Assembly: GCF_002252665.1 (NCBI RefSeq) | Contig: NZ_NQKZ01000002.1 | Coordinates: 178,568-242,567 of the forward strand | DNA from: Synechococcus sp. 8F6 | Lineage (GTDB): Bacteria > Cyanobacteriota > Cyanobacteriia > PCC-6307 > Cyanobiaceae | Length of the DNA: 64,000 nt | Reading direction: 5' to 3' | Shown: positions 18,946-27,700 of the stretch, in pieces | Layout: each line of letters opens with the position of its first letter | Numbering within the stretch: position 1 is the stretch's first letter | Translations under genes and position numbers: made by a program | The notes under the pieces: generated by a model | Database searches by the model: none | Told to the model about the DNA's origin: nothing | What the model saw: only the letters and a program-made list of their open reading frames with translations

Positions 18946-20299
18946 CGGCCTCCGATCCGGCCACAACCCTCACGGTATCAGCGATCTGGCCGGGCCAAAG
19001 TCGGGCCTGCTGCTGCAGCCAGGCCGTCCGGGCCAGATCGATCCGCTCGCCCGGCACCAGCAGGGGAATGCCGGGGGGGTAGGGGCAGAGCGGTTCGGCG
19101 GCGATCCGCCCGGCGGCGGCCACCAGGGGCACAGCCTCGGCGGCAGAACGCCAGGCTGCTCCGATCGGGAGCTCCGGCTCCGCCACCAGGGGCAGCGGTG
19201 GCGGACTGAACGGCGGCAGGGGATCGCCCCCCAGGGCCCGCCGCAGCCGCTGCAGCTGACTGGGCAGCCGCCACACCACCCCCGCCGGCGGCCCCAGCCC
19301 CAGGCAGAAGGTGAGCGCCCCCGGCTCGGGCAACTCGGCGATCACCCCCCGCTCCAGCAACCAGGCATCGGCCTCGAGGCCGTTGATGCCCAGGGCGGCG
19401 GTGTGGAGCACCAGCCGCAGGGGGTCGTCGCTGGCGATCAGGGGCAGCCCCAGCGCCTGGCAACGGCGCTGCAGCCGCTTACCAACCCGCCTCGCCCACT
19501 GCCAGCGGCGCAGCCCGTCCGGGCTGGTGAGCTCGTTGAGGGCGGCTTCCGCGGAGGCCAGCAGCAGGGCGCTGGGGCTGGAGGTCTGCAGCCACAACAG
19601 GGCCCGGGCCACAGCACCCTGCCCAACCCGCTGGCCCTGGAGCAGCAGGGCCGCGCTCTGGGCCAGGCCGCCGCCAGCCTTTTGGGCGGAGAGCACCACC
19701 AGATCAGACCCAGCAGCCAACGCCTCGCCGCGGCCATGGGCCTGATCCACCAGCACCGGCAGGCCGCGCCGATGGGCAAGGGCCACCAGGGCCGGCAGAT
19801 CAGCCCGCTGGCCCTGGTAGCTCGGCGACACCAACACCAGCGCGGCCACTGGATCTGCCGGCGCCGGCAGCCCCGCCCCGACCGCATCCAGCACCGCGTC
19901 CAGGTGGGCCGGGCTGGGGGGCAGCCACAGGCCCGTGGCCGGATCAAAGGGCAGGTCGTAGAGCAGGGGGCGCAGCTGGCCCAGCACGCAGCCGTGCAGC
20001 AGCGAGCGGTGCAGGTTGCGGGGCAGCAGCACCCGGCTGCCGGGCGGAGCCAGGGCCAGCAGGGCTGCCTGCAGCAGGCCGCTGGCGCCATTGACGCCAA
20101 ACCACACCGCCTCGGCCCCCAGCTGGCGGGCGCAACGCCGCTGGGCCTCCGCCACAGCGCCGCTCTCGATCAGAGGGCCGCCAAGCTCCGGCAGTTCCGG
20201 CAGATCCCAGCTGCCAGGGCGCTGGCGCAGCAACCGTTGCAGGGCCGGCGACAACCCCCTCCCGCGGCCATGGGCCGGCAGATGCAGCGGCAGGCCCAT
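18917..20299 (-). CDS. Orn/Lys/Arg decarboxylase-family PLP protein
   Basis: A fold-type I PLP protein of about 460 aa in the arginine/lysine/ornithine decarboxylase family, starting with the usual PLHLPAHGRG. The PLP-aspartate motif reads VDQAHGRG (DEAHG in typical members), and the lysine motif reads SAQKAGGGLAQSA in place of SxHK. The C-terminal domain contains CPYPPGIPLLVPGE. Likely roles are polyamine or cadaverine synthesis, but the altered motifs make substrate uncertain. ATG 20299 overlaps the divergent kinase ATG by 2 bases; ATG 20332 is an alternative. Confidence 0.8.
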   Translation of the reverse strand: MGLPLHLPAHGRGRGLSPALQRLLRQRPGSWDLPELPELGGPLIESGAVAEAQRRCARQLGAEAVWFGVNGASGLLQAALLALAPPGSRVLLPRNLHRSLLHGCVLGQLRPLLYDLPFDPATGLWLPPSPAHLDAVLDAVGAGLPAPADPVAALVLVSPSYQGQRADLPALVALAHRRGLPVLVDQAHGRGEALAAGSDLVVLSAQKAGGGLAQSAALLLQGQRVGQGAVARALLWLQTSSPSALLLASAEAALNELTSPDGLRRWQWARRVGKRLQRRCQALGLPLIASDDPLRLVLHTAALGINGLEADAWLLERGVIAELPEPGALTFCLGLGPPAGVVWRLPSQLQRLRRALGGDPLPPFSPPPLPLVAEPELPIGAAWRSAAEAVPLVAAAGRIAAEPLCPYPPGIPLLVPGERIDLARTAWLQQQARLWPGQIADTVRVVAGSEADGFARIGGS

Positions 20300-22019
20300 G
20301 GGGGAGCGGATCGCGTTTCTAGAGTCTGGCAATCAACTGGCTGCCCTGCCCGTGACCATCGCCGAAGCCGCCAGCGGGCCGCGCTACGAGCCGGGCCGGG
20401 ATCTGCGCTGGCTGCTGCTGCGCCCCTGGGTGTTGGTGAGCCGGCTGACGGTGGTGCTCTGGCAACTGGGCAGCCTGGCTCTGGTGCTGGTGGTGCAGGG
20501 CAGCAGCAGCAACGCACGGGTGCAGGAGCAGCTGGGCCGGCGCATCCTCACCACCCTCACCGAGCTCGGCCCCTGCTTCATCAAGGTGGGCCAGGCCCTC
20601 TCCACCCGCCCCGACCTGGTGCGGCGCGACTGGCTCGAGCAGCTCACCCAGCTGCAGGACAACCTGCCCGCCTTCCCCCACGCCACCGCCCTTGCAACAA
20701 TCGAGCGGGAGCTGGGGGCACCGGCCGACGAACTGTTTGAGCAGTTCCCCGACTACCCGGTGGCCGCCGCCAGCCTTGGGCAGGTGTACAAGGCCCAGCT
20801 GGTCGATGGACACTGGGTGGCCGTCAAGGTGCAGCGCCCGAATCTGCCCACGATTCTGCGGCGCGATCTGGTGATCATCCGCTTGCTGGGGGTGCTGACA
20901 GCTCCCTTCCTGCCCCTCAACCTGGGCTTCGGACTGGGCGACATCATCGATGAATTCGGCGCCACCCTGTTTGAAGAGATCGATTACCGGCTCGAGGCCA
21001 ACAACGCCGAGCGGTTTGCCGACCTGTTTGCCCGCCAACCTGAGGTGATGGTGCCGCGCGTGGAGCGGCTGCTCTCCAGCGAGCACGTGCTCACCACCCA
21101 GTGGATCAACGGCACCAAGCTGCAGGAGCGCCAGGCCCTTGAGGCCCGCAACCTCGATCCAGCCGCGCTGATTCGCACCGGCGTGATCGCAGGACTGCAA
21201 CAACTTCTGGAGTTTGGCTATTTCCATGCCGATCCCCACCCCGGCAACCTGTTTGCCCTCTCCGGCAAAACCGGTGCCCTGGGCCATGTCGCCTACGTGG
21301 ATTTCGGCATGATGGATTCGATCAGCGATAGCGATCGCCTCACCCTCACCGGCGCGGTGGTGCACCTGATCAACCGCGATTTCAGGGCCCTGGCCCAGGA
21401 CTTCGTCACCCTCGGCTTCCTCAACCCCAAAGCCGACCTGGAGCCGATCATCCCGGCCTTGGAGGAAGTGCTGGGTGGCGCCCTGGGCGACAACGTCGGC
21501 TCCTTCAACTTCAAGGCGATCACCGACCGCTTCTCGGAGTTGATGTATGCCTATCCCTTCCGGGTGCCAGCCCGCTTTGCCCTGATCATCCGGGCCGTGG
21601 TCAGCCAGGAAGGCCTGGCCCTGCGCCTGGATCCAGGCTTCAAAATCATCAATGTGGCCTACCCCTACGTGGCCCGGCGCCTGCTGGCCGGCGATACCAG
21701 CGACATGCGCGAGAAGCTGCTGGAGGTGCTGTTCGACCGTGACGGCCGGCTCCGCCTCGAACGGCTCGAGAACCTGCTGGCGGTGGTGGAAAACGACACC
21801 AGCAACCCCAACCTGTTGCCGGTGGCCGGCGCCGGCATGAAGCTGCTGCTCGGCCCAGAAGGCGCCAGCCTGCGGCAACGCCTGCTGCTCACCCTGGTGC
21901 GCAACGACCGACTGCACACCGACGACCTACGCGCCCTGTTCAGCCTGATGCAGCGCACCTTCTCGCCCCAAAAACTGATGGGCGGCATGCTGGCCCGTCT
22001 AGCCCCCCAGGCGGCCTAA
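20298..22019 (+). CDS. ABC1/AarF/UbiB family atypical kinase
   Basis: A 573-aa member of the ABC1/UbiB family, which supports quinone synthesis and lipid handling in plastids and cyanobacteria. The family KxGQ motif (IKVGQALSTRPDLV), alanine-rich loop AAASLGQVYKA, invariant lysine in VAVKVQRP, catalytic FHADPHPGNLF and metal-binding YVDFGMMD are all present. ATG 20298 gives the longest form; GTG 20352 (555 aa, starting before TIAEAASGPRY) fits family N-termini and leaves more space to the divergent gene. Confidence 0.9.
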   Translation: MGERIAFLESGNQLAALPVTIAEAASGPRYEPGRDLRWLLLRPWVLVSRLTVVLWQLGSLALVLVVQGSSSNARVQEQLGRRILTTLTELGPCFIKVGQALSTRPDLVRRDWLEQLTQLQDNLPAFPHATALATIERELGAPADELFEQFPDYPVAAASLGQVYKAQLVDGHWVAVKVQRPNLPTILRRDLVIIRLLGVLTAPFLPLNLGFGLGDIIDEFGATLFEEIDYRLEANNAERFADLFARQPEVMVPRVERLLSSEHVLTTQWINGTKLQERQALEARNLDPAALIRTGVIAGLQQLLEFGYFHADPHPGNLFALSGKTGALGHVAYVDFGMMDSISDSDRLTLTGAVVHLINRDFRALAQDFVTLGFLNPKADLEPIIPALEEVLGGALGDNVGSFNFKAITDRFSELMYAYPFRVPARFALIIRAVVSQEGLALRLDPGFKIINVAYPYVARRLLAGDTSDMREKLLEVLFDRDGRLRLERLENLLAVVENDTSNPNLLPVAGAGMKLLLGPEGASLRQRLLLTLVRNDRLHTDDLRALFSLMQRTFSPQKLMGGMLARLAPQAA

Positions 22020-22022
22020 GGC

Positions 22023-23258
22023 TTACACCACCGAAGGAATGGTGATCCAGCAGATGGTGATTGCCGCACCCCCGACCAGCACCACAAGCAAGGGCCAGAC
22101 ATCATCCAAGCGGTGCAGATGACGCAGCAGGGATGCTTTGTCGGCAGAATCCTCCATCGCTTCCATGGCGGCGTAACGACGCCCGATCCAAAGCACCAAC
22201 ACAAAGGCGGCCAGGGTCACCCCATAGGCCACCACATACACCTGGTCTAGAAAGGTGAGGAAGGGCAGCTCTGGCAATTCGGCGCGGTAGGTCTGCTGCA
22301 GGAACACCAGCGTCAACAACACCGTGACAGGAATGCTGGCCCGAGCATCCTGCTCATCGGGGCGCACCTTGAACACCAGCAACACCATCGCCATCAGCAC
22401 AGCCAGAGGCAGCAGCAGGCGCCAGAACGATGCCCAGGAGGAGGTGCCGTAGGAGATCTCGAAGAGAATCTGACTGTAGTCATTCTCATCGCCGCCCAAG
22501 CCGAAATTCGTGGCGTAGTGGTGCCGGTACTCAGCAATCGACCAACCTACGTTTAACCAGCCAGTAATCCTGGAATAGAGCCCCATACCGCTATTTTGGA
22601 TTTCCGGAATCAGCCGTAAATCGCCATAACCCAATTCGCCGTCCACATCGTTGGCCTCAATTGCCAACGGCAGGCTGATTGTCATAAAAGGATAGCGCCG
22701 AAAATTCGCGTGATCGACATAGTAGCGGCCCACGTAATTAAACAGCTGATAATAACTGCCATCAGCCAGCCTTATGGGCACTTCGCCCACGGAATCAAGA
22801 GCTGAGTCCTTATCCGAAAGCAAGGTGTTTAACAGGATAAATAAGCGGGAGATATTGCCACCGTGGCTTTCCACATAGCGCTGCATGGGCTCCTCCCAGC
22901 GCAGCCACACGTAACCATTGCCGGAATAGCTCGGTACCCTCAGATCCAGCTCATAATTGCTGGTGGAGTACACCCCAACCTCCACCTTGAAGCGGGCCTG
23001 TTCCAGCTCGGAGCGATCCACCCGCGCCTCCCCATCGCTCAGCTGATCGCCCCGCAAGGAGCTCCAAAGCCCGAGCGTTTGTTTCTCACCCAGGGGCAGG
23101 GTGGTGAGGGCACGGGACGAGGACGACAGGCGCAGGGAGTCGCGGTTCTGAACCGGGCTGACATCGATCCGCCCAATCCCGAGAATGGCGAGGATGGCCG
23201 CTAGAACAATGGCAACGATCGCCAGAAGATTCCACCCGCGTTGCTTGCGCAGCACCAT
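22023..23258 (-). CDS. Prokaryotic pentameric ligand-gated ion channel (Cys-loop receptor homologue)
   Basis: A 411-aa protein from ATG 23258: a signal or anchor segment (about 10-30), a long extracellular beta domain (35-275) with FRRYPFM at 186-192 matching the receptor loop between beta-6 and beta-7 (no cysteine loop, as in other bacteria), then four membrane helices: M1 278-297, M2 308-325 (IPVTVLLTLVFLQQTY), M3 335-357 after ELPELPFLTFLDQ, and M4 386-405. The M2-M3 loop closely resembles ELIC from memory. The extracellular part is longer than in GLIC/ELIC. The gene is AT-richer than its neighbours, suggesting transfer. Ligand and ion selectivity are unknown. Confidence 0.78.
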   Translation of the reverse strand: MVLRKQRGWNLLAIVAIVLAAILAILGIGRIDVSPVQNRDSLRLSSSSRALTTLPLGEKQTLGLWSSLRGDQLSDGEARVDRSELEQARFKVEVGVYSTSNYELDLRVPSYSGNGYVWLRWEEPMQRYVESHGGNISRLFILLNTLLSDKDSALDSVGEVPIRLADGSYYQLFNYVGRYYVDHANFRRYPFMTISLPLAIEANDVDGELGYGDLRLIPEIQNSGMGLYSRITGWLNVGWSIAEYRHHYATNFGLGGDENDYSQILFEISYGTSSWASFWRLLLPLAVLMAMVLLVFKVRPDEQDARASIPVTVLLTLVFLQQTYRAELPELPFLTFLDQVYVVAYGVTLAAFVLVLWIGRRYAAMEAMEDSADKASLLRHLHRLDDVWPLLVVLVGGAAITICWITIPSVV

Positions 23259-24426
23259 GCCCCTCAGCCGCTGTCTGCCGAAGCTAGGTCTGCTGGGGAG
23301 GATCGGTCTGAGCATCGTTCTGACCGCAGGCTTGCCAGTGCTGGCCACAGCGGGGATGCCGGCCCGGGCGGCCGTGGAGTTGCTGCTGGGCCAGTCGGCC
23401 GCCCTCAGCGGCCCTTCCGCCATGCTCGGGCGCGAATACCGCGATGGGGCCCTCGCTTACTTCACCGAAGTGAACCGACGGGGAGGCGTGCATGGCCGTC
23501 GCCTGCGGCTCATCAGCCTCGACGACCGCTACGAGCCTTCCCTCACCCTGGGCAACACCCGGCAGCTGATCGAGCGCGACAGGGTGTTTGCTCTGTTCGG
23601 CTACGTGGGGACCCCGACCGTCAAGGAGGTGCTACCCCTGGTGGAGAGCAACAAAATCCCGCTGATCGCCCCGCTCACCGGCGCCCAGCTGTTGCGCCAG
23701 CCCCACCGGCCGCTGGTGTTCAACCTGCGCACCAGCTACCAGGTGGAGATCGATCGCATGGTCAACTATCTGGTGCGCAGCGGCCGGCATCGGATCGCTG
23801 TGGTGGCCCAGAACGATGCCTTCGGCCAGGACGGCCAACGCGCCGCCCACCAGGCTCTCAAGCGCCATGGCCTCAAACCGGTGGCCACCGCCAGCGTGGA
23901 GCGCAACTCCAGCCAGGCCGTCGAAGCGGCCCGCGCCGTGCAGGCTGCTAATGCCAATGGGGTGCTGATCGTGGCCGCCTATCCCAGCTCGGCCGCCTTC
24001 ACCCGCGAGCTGCGCCAGCACGGCAGCACGGCCCAGCTGATGAACGTGTCGTTTGTGGGCACCAGCGCCCTACAGGCCGCCCTGCCCAGCAACCAGGCCA
24101 GCGGCATCGGCATTGCCCAGGTGGTGCCCTTCCCCTGGAACGAGCGGGTGCCGGTGGTGAAGGAGTATCAGCAACTGATGCGCCGCCGGCAGGGCAGGGC
24201 GCAGTTCGGCTTCACCAGCCTGGAGGGTTTTCTGGCCGCCAAGATGACGGTGGAGGGCCTGCGCCGGGCCGGAGCGAACCCCACCCGCCAGCGCTTCGTG
24301 ACGGCCCTGGAGTCGATGCGGGACGTCGATCTCGGCGGCTACCGGGTGCAACTCGGACCCCAGGACCACAACGGCAGCACCTTTGTGGAGCTCACCTTCC
24401 TGGGCTCCCAGCGCTGGGAGCCCTGA
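23257..24426 (+). CDS. Periplasmic substrate-binding protein, branched-chain amino-acid (LivJ) type
   Basis: A 389-aa type I periplasmic binding protein. A signal peptide (LGLLGRIGLSIVLTAGLPVLA) ends near residue 38; the mature part begins with VELLLGQSAALSGPSAMLG, the hallmark of LivJ/amide-binding proteins, followed by GYVGTPTVKEVLPL and FVGTSAL. No permease or ATPase gene is near, so this may be a sensor or ligand carrier rather than part of a transporter. ATG 23257 overlaps the divergent channel ATG by 2 bases. Confidence 0.88.
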   Translation: MPLSRCLPKLGLLGRIGLSIVLTAGLPVLATAGMPARAAVELLLGQSAALSGPSAMLGREYRDGALAYFTEVNRRGGVHGRRLRLISLDDRYEPSLTLGNTRQLIERDRVFALFGYVGTPTVKEVLPLVESNKIPLIAPLTGAQLLRQPHRPLVFNLRTSYQVEIDRMVNYLVRSGRHRIAVVAQNDAFGQDGQRAAHQALKRHGLKPVATASVERNSSQAVEAARAVQAANANGVLIVAAYPSSAAFTRELRQHGSTAQLMNVSFVGTSALQAALPSNQASGIGIAQVVPFPWNERVPVVKEYQQLMRRRQGRAQFGFTSLEGFLAAKMTVEGLRRAGANPTRQRFVTALESMRDVDLGGYRVQLGPQDHNGSTFVELTFLGSQRWEP

Positions 24427-24464
24427 GGGCCTAGGGTCTCGGCCATCTTGCCCAGCTCCTGCCG

Positions 24465-24965
24465 ATGGCCAGCCTGCCCGATCTGTCCCTGGCCATGGAT
24501 GCCGCGGAGGCCGGGGATGCGGCGGAGGCCGGCGCACTGGCAGGGAGCTGGATGTTCGGTGACCTCGACGGCATCGACATCCTGCTGGAGTACGCGCCGA
24601 TCCTGCAGCCTCCCTACGTGGTGGCGGGGATCGGCCTGGCGATGGGTGTGCTCTGCGGGCTCACCTTCGCCAAGCTGGTGCAGAACCGGCTCGAGGGTTG
24701 GAAACAGGATCGGCTGGCCCTGCTTCCCCTCGGCAACATCGCCATCACCCTGCCCTACATCGGCGTGGTCATCGGCGTCACCCTGTTCATTGGCGGCAGC
24801 CTGCAGGTGTTCGGCTTCTCCTCAGGGGTAGCTCTGCTGGTGTCCTTCGTGCTGTCGGTCGGCACCGCCGGAGCCCTGTGGGTGCAGCTGGAGCGGCTGA
24901 TGGGCCAGGTGCAGGACGGCACCTTCAGCGCCGTCGACTTCGACAATTTCGACCAGTTTTTCTAG
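24465..24965 (+). CDS. Conserved membrane protein of unknown function
   Basis: A 166-aa protein with three hydrophobic segments (about 50-70, 84-108, 115-140) and an acidic, aromatic tail (VDFDNFDQFF). The N-terminus is acidic and alanine-rich. I do not recognise a family beyond 'conserved in cyanobacteria'. It follows the binding-protein gene by 38 bases in the same direction and may be cotranscribed with it. Confidence 0.7.
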   Translation: MASLPDLSLAMDAAEAGDAAEAGALAGSWMFGDLDGIDILLEYAPILQPPYVVAGIGLAMGVLCGLTFAKLVQNRLEGWKQDRLALLPLGNIAITLPYIGVVIGVTLFIGGSLQVFGFSSGVALLVSFVLSVGTAGALWVQLERLMGQVQDGTFSAVDFDNFDQFF

Positions 24966-24977
24966 GGCGCTGGCCCT

Positions 24978-25994
24978 TTAAGCAACCAGATAGCCCTCCA
25001 GCATCCGCGACTGGGCACGCACGCCTTCGAGGGCCTTGCGCTCCAGATTGCGGGTTTTGTCCCGGCTCATGCCCAGGTGCTTGGCGATGGCACTGAGGCT
25101 CATCGGCTCGGATCGGCCCGGCACCTGATCGCAAGGGATGCCGTAGCGCATCTTCAGCACCCGCCCCTGCAGCTCCGGCAGCTGCTCCAGCAGTGCCCGC
25201 AGGTCGCCCTTCAGGCACTCCCCATCCACCCGGTCCTCCGGCAGTTCCGCGTCACCCGCCAATAAATCCAGCAGCTCGGTGTCATCGCCGTCACCCACCT
25301 TCGTCTCCAGGCTCACCGGCTGGCGTGCACGGCACAGCAGGTCCTTCACCTCCTCTTCGGGGAGCTCCACCGCTTCCGCCAGTTCCGTCACCGTGGGGGT
25401 GCGGCCCAGCAGCTGGCTCAGTTCACGCTGACCTTTTTTGAGCTTGTTGAGGGTTTCGGTGATGTGGATCGGCAGCCGGATCGTGCGGCTCTTTTCCGCA
25501 ATCGCCCGCGTGATCCCCTGGCGGATCCACCAATACGCATAGGTCGAAAACTTGTAGCCCCGCGTTGGGTCGAACTTCTCCACGCCCCGCACCAGCCCGA
25601 TCGTGCCCTCCTGGATCAGGTCCAGCAGCTCCATGTTCCGCCGCGTGTACTTCTTGGCCACGCTCACCACCAGCCGCAGGTTGGCCGCCACCATCCGCTC
25701 CTTGGCCCGGCGACCCGCCTGCAACCGCTTTTTCAGCAGCGGTGCACTGAGGCCCGCCGCCTGGGCCAGTTCCGCCTGGCTCGGCTTGTTGCCCAACCGG
25801 CTCTCCAACTCCAACTCCAGCTCCTCCAGCGCCACCAGCTCCTGCACCTGGCGCCCCAGCGTGATCTCCTGCTCGTGACTCAGCAGCGGCACCCGGCCGA
25901 TGTCCCGCAGGTAGCTGCGCACCAGATCGCCCCCGCCCTGGGCAGAGGAGCTTTCCGACCCTGAACTGGAGCCAAGAACGGGCAGAGCGGGCAT
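24978..25994 (-). CDS. RNA polymerase sigma factor, group 2 sigma-70 (RpoD-like)
   Basis: A 338-aa non-essential-type sigma-70 lacking the acidic region 1.1. Region 1.2/2 reads [19 protein letters not shown] then [20 protein letters not shown], region 2.3-2.4 [20 protein letters not shown], region 3 and a region 4 helix-turn-helix [20 protein letters not shown]. Cyanobacteria carry several of these for stress, light and circadian responses; the specific paralogue cannot be named. A perfect inverted repeat begins 10 bases before its ATG, so autoregulation or RNA-level control is plausible. Confidence 0.93.
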   Translation of the reverse strand: MPALPVLGSSSGSESSSAQGGGDLVRSYLRDIGRVPLLSHEQEITLGRQVQELVALEELELELESRLGNKPSQAELAQAAGLSAPLLKKRLQAGRRAKERMVAANLRLVVSVAKKYTRRNMELLDLIQEGTIGLVRGVEKFDPTRGYKFSTYAYWWIRQGITRAIAEKSRTIRLPIHITETLNKLKKGQRELSQLLGRTPTVTELAEAVELPEEEVKDLLCRARQPVSLETKVGDGDDTELLDLLAGDAELPEDRVDGECLKGDLRALLEQLPELQGRVLKMRYGIPCDQVPGRSEPMSLSAIAKHLGMSRDKTRNLERKALEGVRAQSRMLEGYLVA

Positions 25995-26003
25995 GGGAAG
26001 CCG

Positions 26004-26033
26004 GGTTTACGAAACTCTTTTGTTTCGTAAACC
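26004..26033. promoter_or_regulatory. Perfect 12-bp inverted repeat between sigma factor and rsuA-type gene
   Basis: GGTTTACGAAAC (26004-26015), loop TCTTTT, then GTTTCGTAAACC (26022-26033). It lies 10 bases upstream of the sigma ATG and 25 bases upstream of the divergent pseudouridine synthase ATG, in an AT-richer island. It could be an operator for both genes or a leader hairpin in the sigma mRNA. Confidence 0.7.
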
Positions 26034-26057
26034 TACCATCCTTTGCCGGGCGGCAGC

Positions 26058-26792
26058 ATGGGAGCCATGGCCCACGAACGCCTGCAAAAACTGATGGCCG
26101 CCGCTGGCCTCTGCTCACGCCGGCAGGCCGAATCCCTGCTGCGTCAGGGGCTGGTGCAGGTGAACGGCGCCGTGGCCCAGCTGGGGGACCGGGCCGACCC
26201 ACAGCGGGACCGGATCACGTTGCGGGGCGAGCCCCTGGCGGCCCGGCCGGAGCCGCTGCTGCTGCTGCTCAACAAGCCGGCGGGGGTGGTTTGCAGCTGC
26301 CACGACCCCGAAGGTCGCCCCACGGTGCTCGACCTGCTGCCGGCCGACCTGCGCGAGGGCTGCGGGCTGCACCCGGTGGGGCGTCTCGACGCCGAAAGCC
26401 ACGGCGCCCTGCTGCTCAGCAACCAGGGCGACCTCACCCTGCGCCTCACCCACCCCCGCTACGGCCACCGCAAGACCTACCGGGTGTGGGTGCAGGGCCG
26501 GCCCGACGCCCCAACGCTGCAGCGCTGGGCCGCCGGCGTGCCCCTCGACGGCCAGGCCAGCCAACCGGTTGGGCTGCAGGTGCTCAGGCGCACACCCCAA
26601 ACCACCGAACTGGAGCTGCACATGGGGGAGGGGCGCAACCGCCAGATCCGGCGCACCGCCGCGCTGCTCGGCCATCCGGTGCGGGATCTGCAACGGCGAT
26701 CGATCGGACCGCTTCAGCTCGGCGACCTGCCCGAGGGTCGCTGGCGGCGCCTCGATCGCCAAGAATGGGCAGCACTGACAACCCAGCCCTGA
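26058..26792 (+). CDS. Pseudouridine synthase, RsuA/RluB/E/F family
   Basis: A 244-aa protein with an N-terminal S4 RNA-binding domain (RLQKLMAAAGLCSRRQAESL) and the catalytic motif HPVGRLDAESHGALLL, where the aspartate of GRLD is the nucleophile, then GRNRQIRR. It modifies rRNA; RluB- or RsuA-type target cannot be told apart here. ATG 26058 is used; ATG 26067 is an alternative. It overlaps the next gene by 28 bases. Confidence 0.9.
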   Translation: MGAMAHERLQKLMAAAGLCSRRQAESLLRQGLVQVNGAVAQLGDRADPQRDRITLRGEPLAARPEPLLLLLNKPAGVVCSCHDPEGRPTVLDLLPADLREGCGLHPVGRLDAESHGALLLSNQGDLTLRLTHPRYGHRKTYRVWVQGRPDAPTLQRWAAGVPLDGQASQPVGLQVLRRTPQTTELELHMGEGRNRQIRRTAALLGHPVRDLQRRSIGPLQLGDLPEGRWRRLDRQEWAALTTQP

Positions 26793-27691
26793 CCCCCACC
26801 CCCCCGCTGCCACCCAAGCGCCCGCGGGGCCGCCTCGGCCGCTGGTGGCAGCGGGGTCCCCTGCCGGCCAGCAACGCTGCGGCGGAGCCGCCAGCCGATC
26901 CTCTGCTGGCAATTGGGCAGACGCTGCGGCAGCGGCGCGAAGAGCGCGGCCTGACCCTGCGGCAATTGGCCCTGGACACCCGCATCAGCACGGCGGTGCT
27001 GGAAGCCCTCGAGCGGGGCTGGCGCGACCGGCTGCCGGAGACCACCTACCTGCGCACCATGGTGCCGCTGATCGAGCGGCACCTCGACCTGCCCGCCGGC
27101 AGCCTGGAGACGGTGCTGCCCGACAGCGAACGGCTGCCCCAGGACCAGCGACGGCAACCGCTGCTGCGGCGCTTCACGCCGGGCAACATCGACGTGTTCA
27201 CCACCTGGCAGGGCACGCTCCTCTACGGCGTGCTCACCCTGGGGCTGGTGTATGCGCTGAACCTGCAGCAACAGCAGCTGGCTCTGCGGGGCCTGCTGGC
27301 GGTGCGGCCGATTCCACCCCTACCGGCGCAGGAGCAGGCCAAGCCGCCGCGGCCCGAGCAGGCCCTGCTGACGCTTTATCCCGAGCTGCGGCCGCTGGAG
27401 CTGGCCGCCCGAGGGCAGGGGGTCGCCCAGCTGCGGCGCACCAAACCCGCAGCCTCGCTGCGCTCAGGGCTGCTGGAGCTGGAGCTAAGCCAGCCCAGCC
27501 AGCTCAATCTGGAGAGCGCCAGCGGGGTGCGCACCAGCCTGCGCAACGCCAGCGGAAGCCTCAGCCTGCCCCTCAGCGGCGGTTTCCGTTTGGAGGTGCA
27601 GCCGGCCCCCGGCCCCGGCGACCGACTGAGCTGGAACGGGGCAGCACTCCAGCCCGTGAAGGGGCAGCCCGGCAGCTTTGCCGAGCCTTAA
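26765..27691 (+). CDS. RodZ-like protein (HTH, one membrane helix, DUF4115)
   Basis: A 308-aa protein: basic N-terminus, a cro/C1-type helix-turn-helix (IGQTLRQRREERGLTLRQLA, about 50-110), a juxtamembrane segment, one transmembrane helix near 156-172 (LLYGVLTLGLVYALNL), a proline-rich linker and a C-terminal beta-rich DUF4115-like domain. This is the architecture of RodZ, which links MreB to the cell wall. mreB is not in the window. The gene overlaps the pseudouridine synthase by 28 bases. Confidence 0.8.
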   Translation: MGSTDNPALTPTPPLPPKRPRGRLGRWWQRGPLPASNAAAEPPADPLLAIGQTLRQRREERGLTLRQLALDTRISTAVLEALERGWRDRLPETTYLRTMVPLIERHLDLPAGSLETVLPDSERLPQDQRRQPLLRRFTPGNIDVFTTWQGTLLYGVLTLGLVYALNLQQQQLALRGLLAVRPIPPLPAQEQAKPPRPEQALLTLYPELRPLELAARGQGVAQLRRTKPAASLRSGLLELELSQPSQLNLESASGVRTSLRNASGSLSLPLSGGFRLEVQPAPGPGDRLSWNGAALQPVKGQPGSFAEP

Positions 27692-27700
27692 GCCCAGGCC

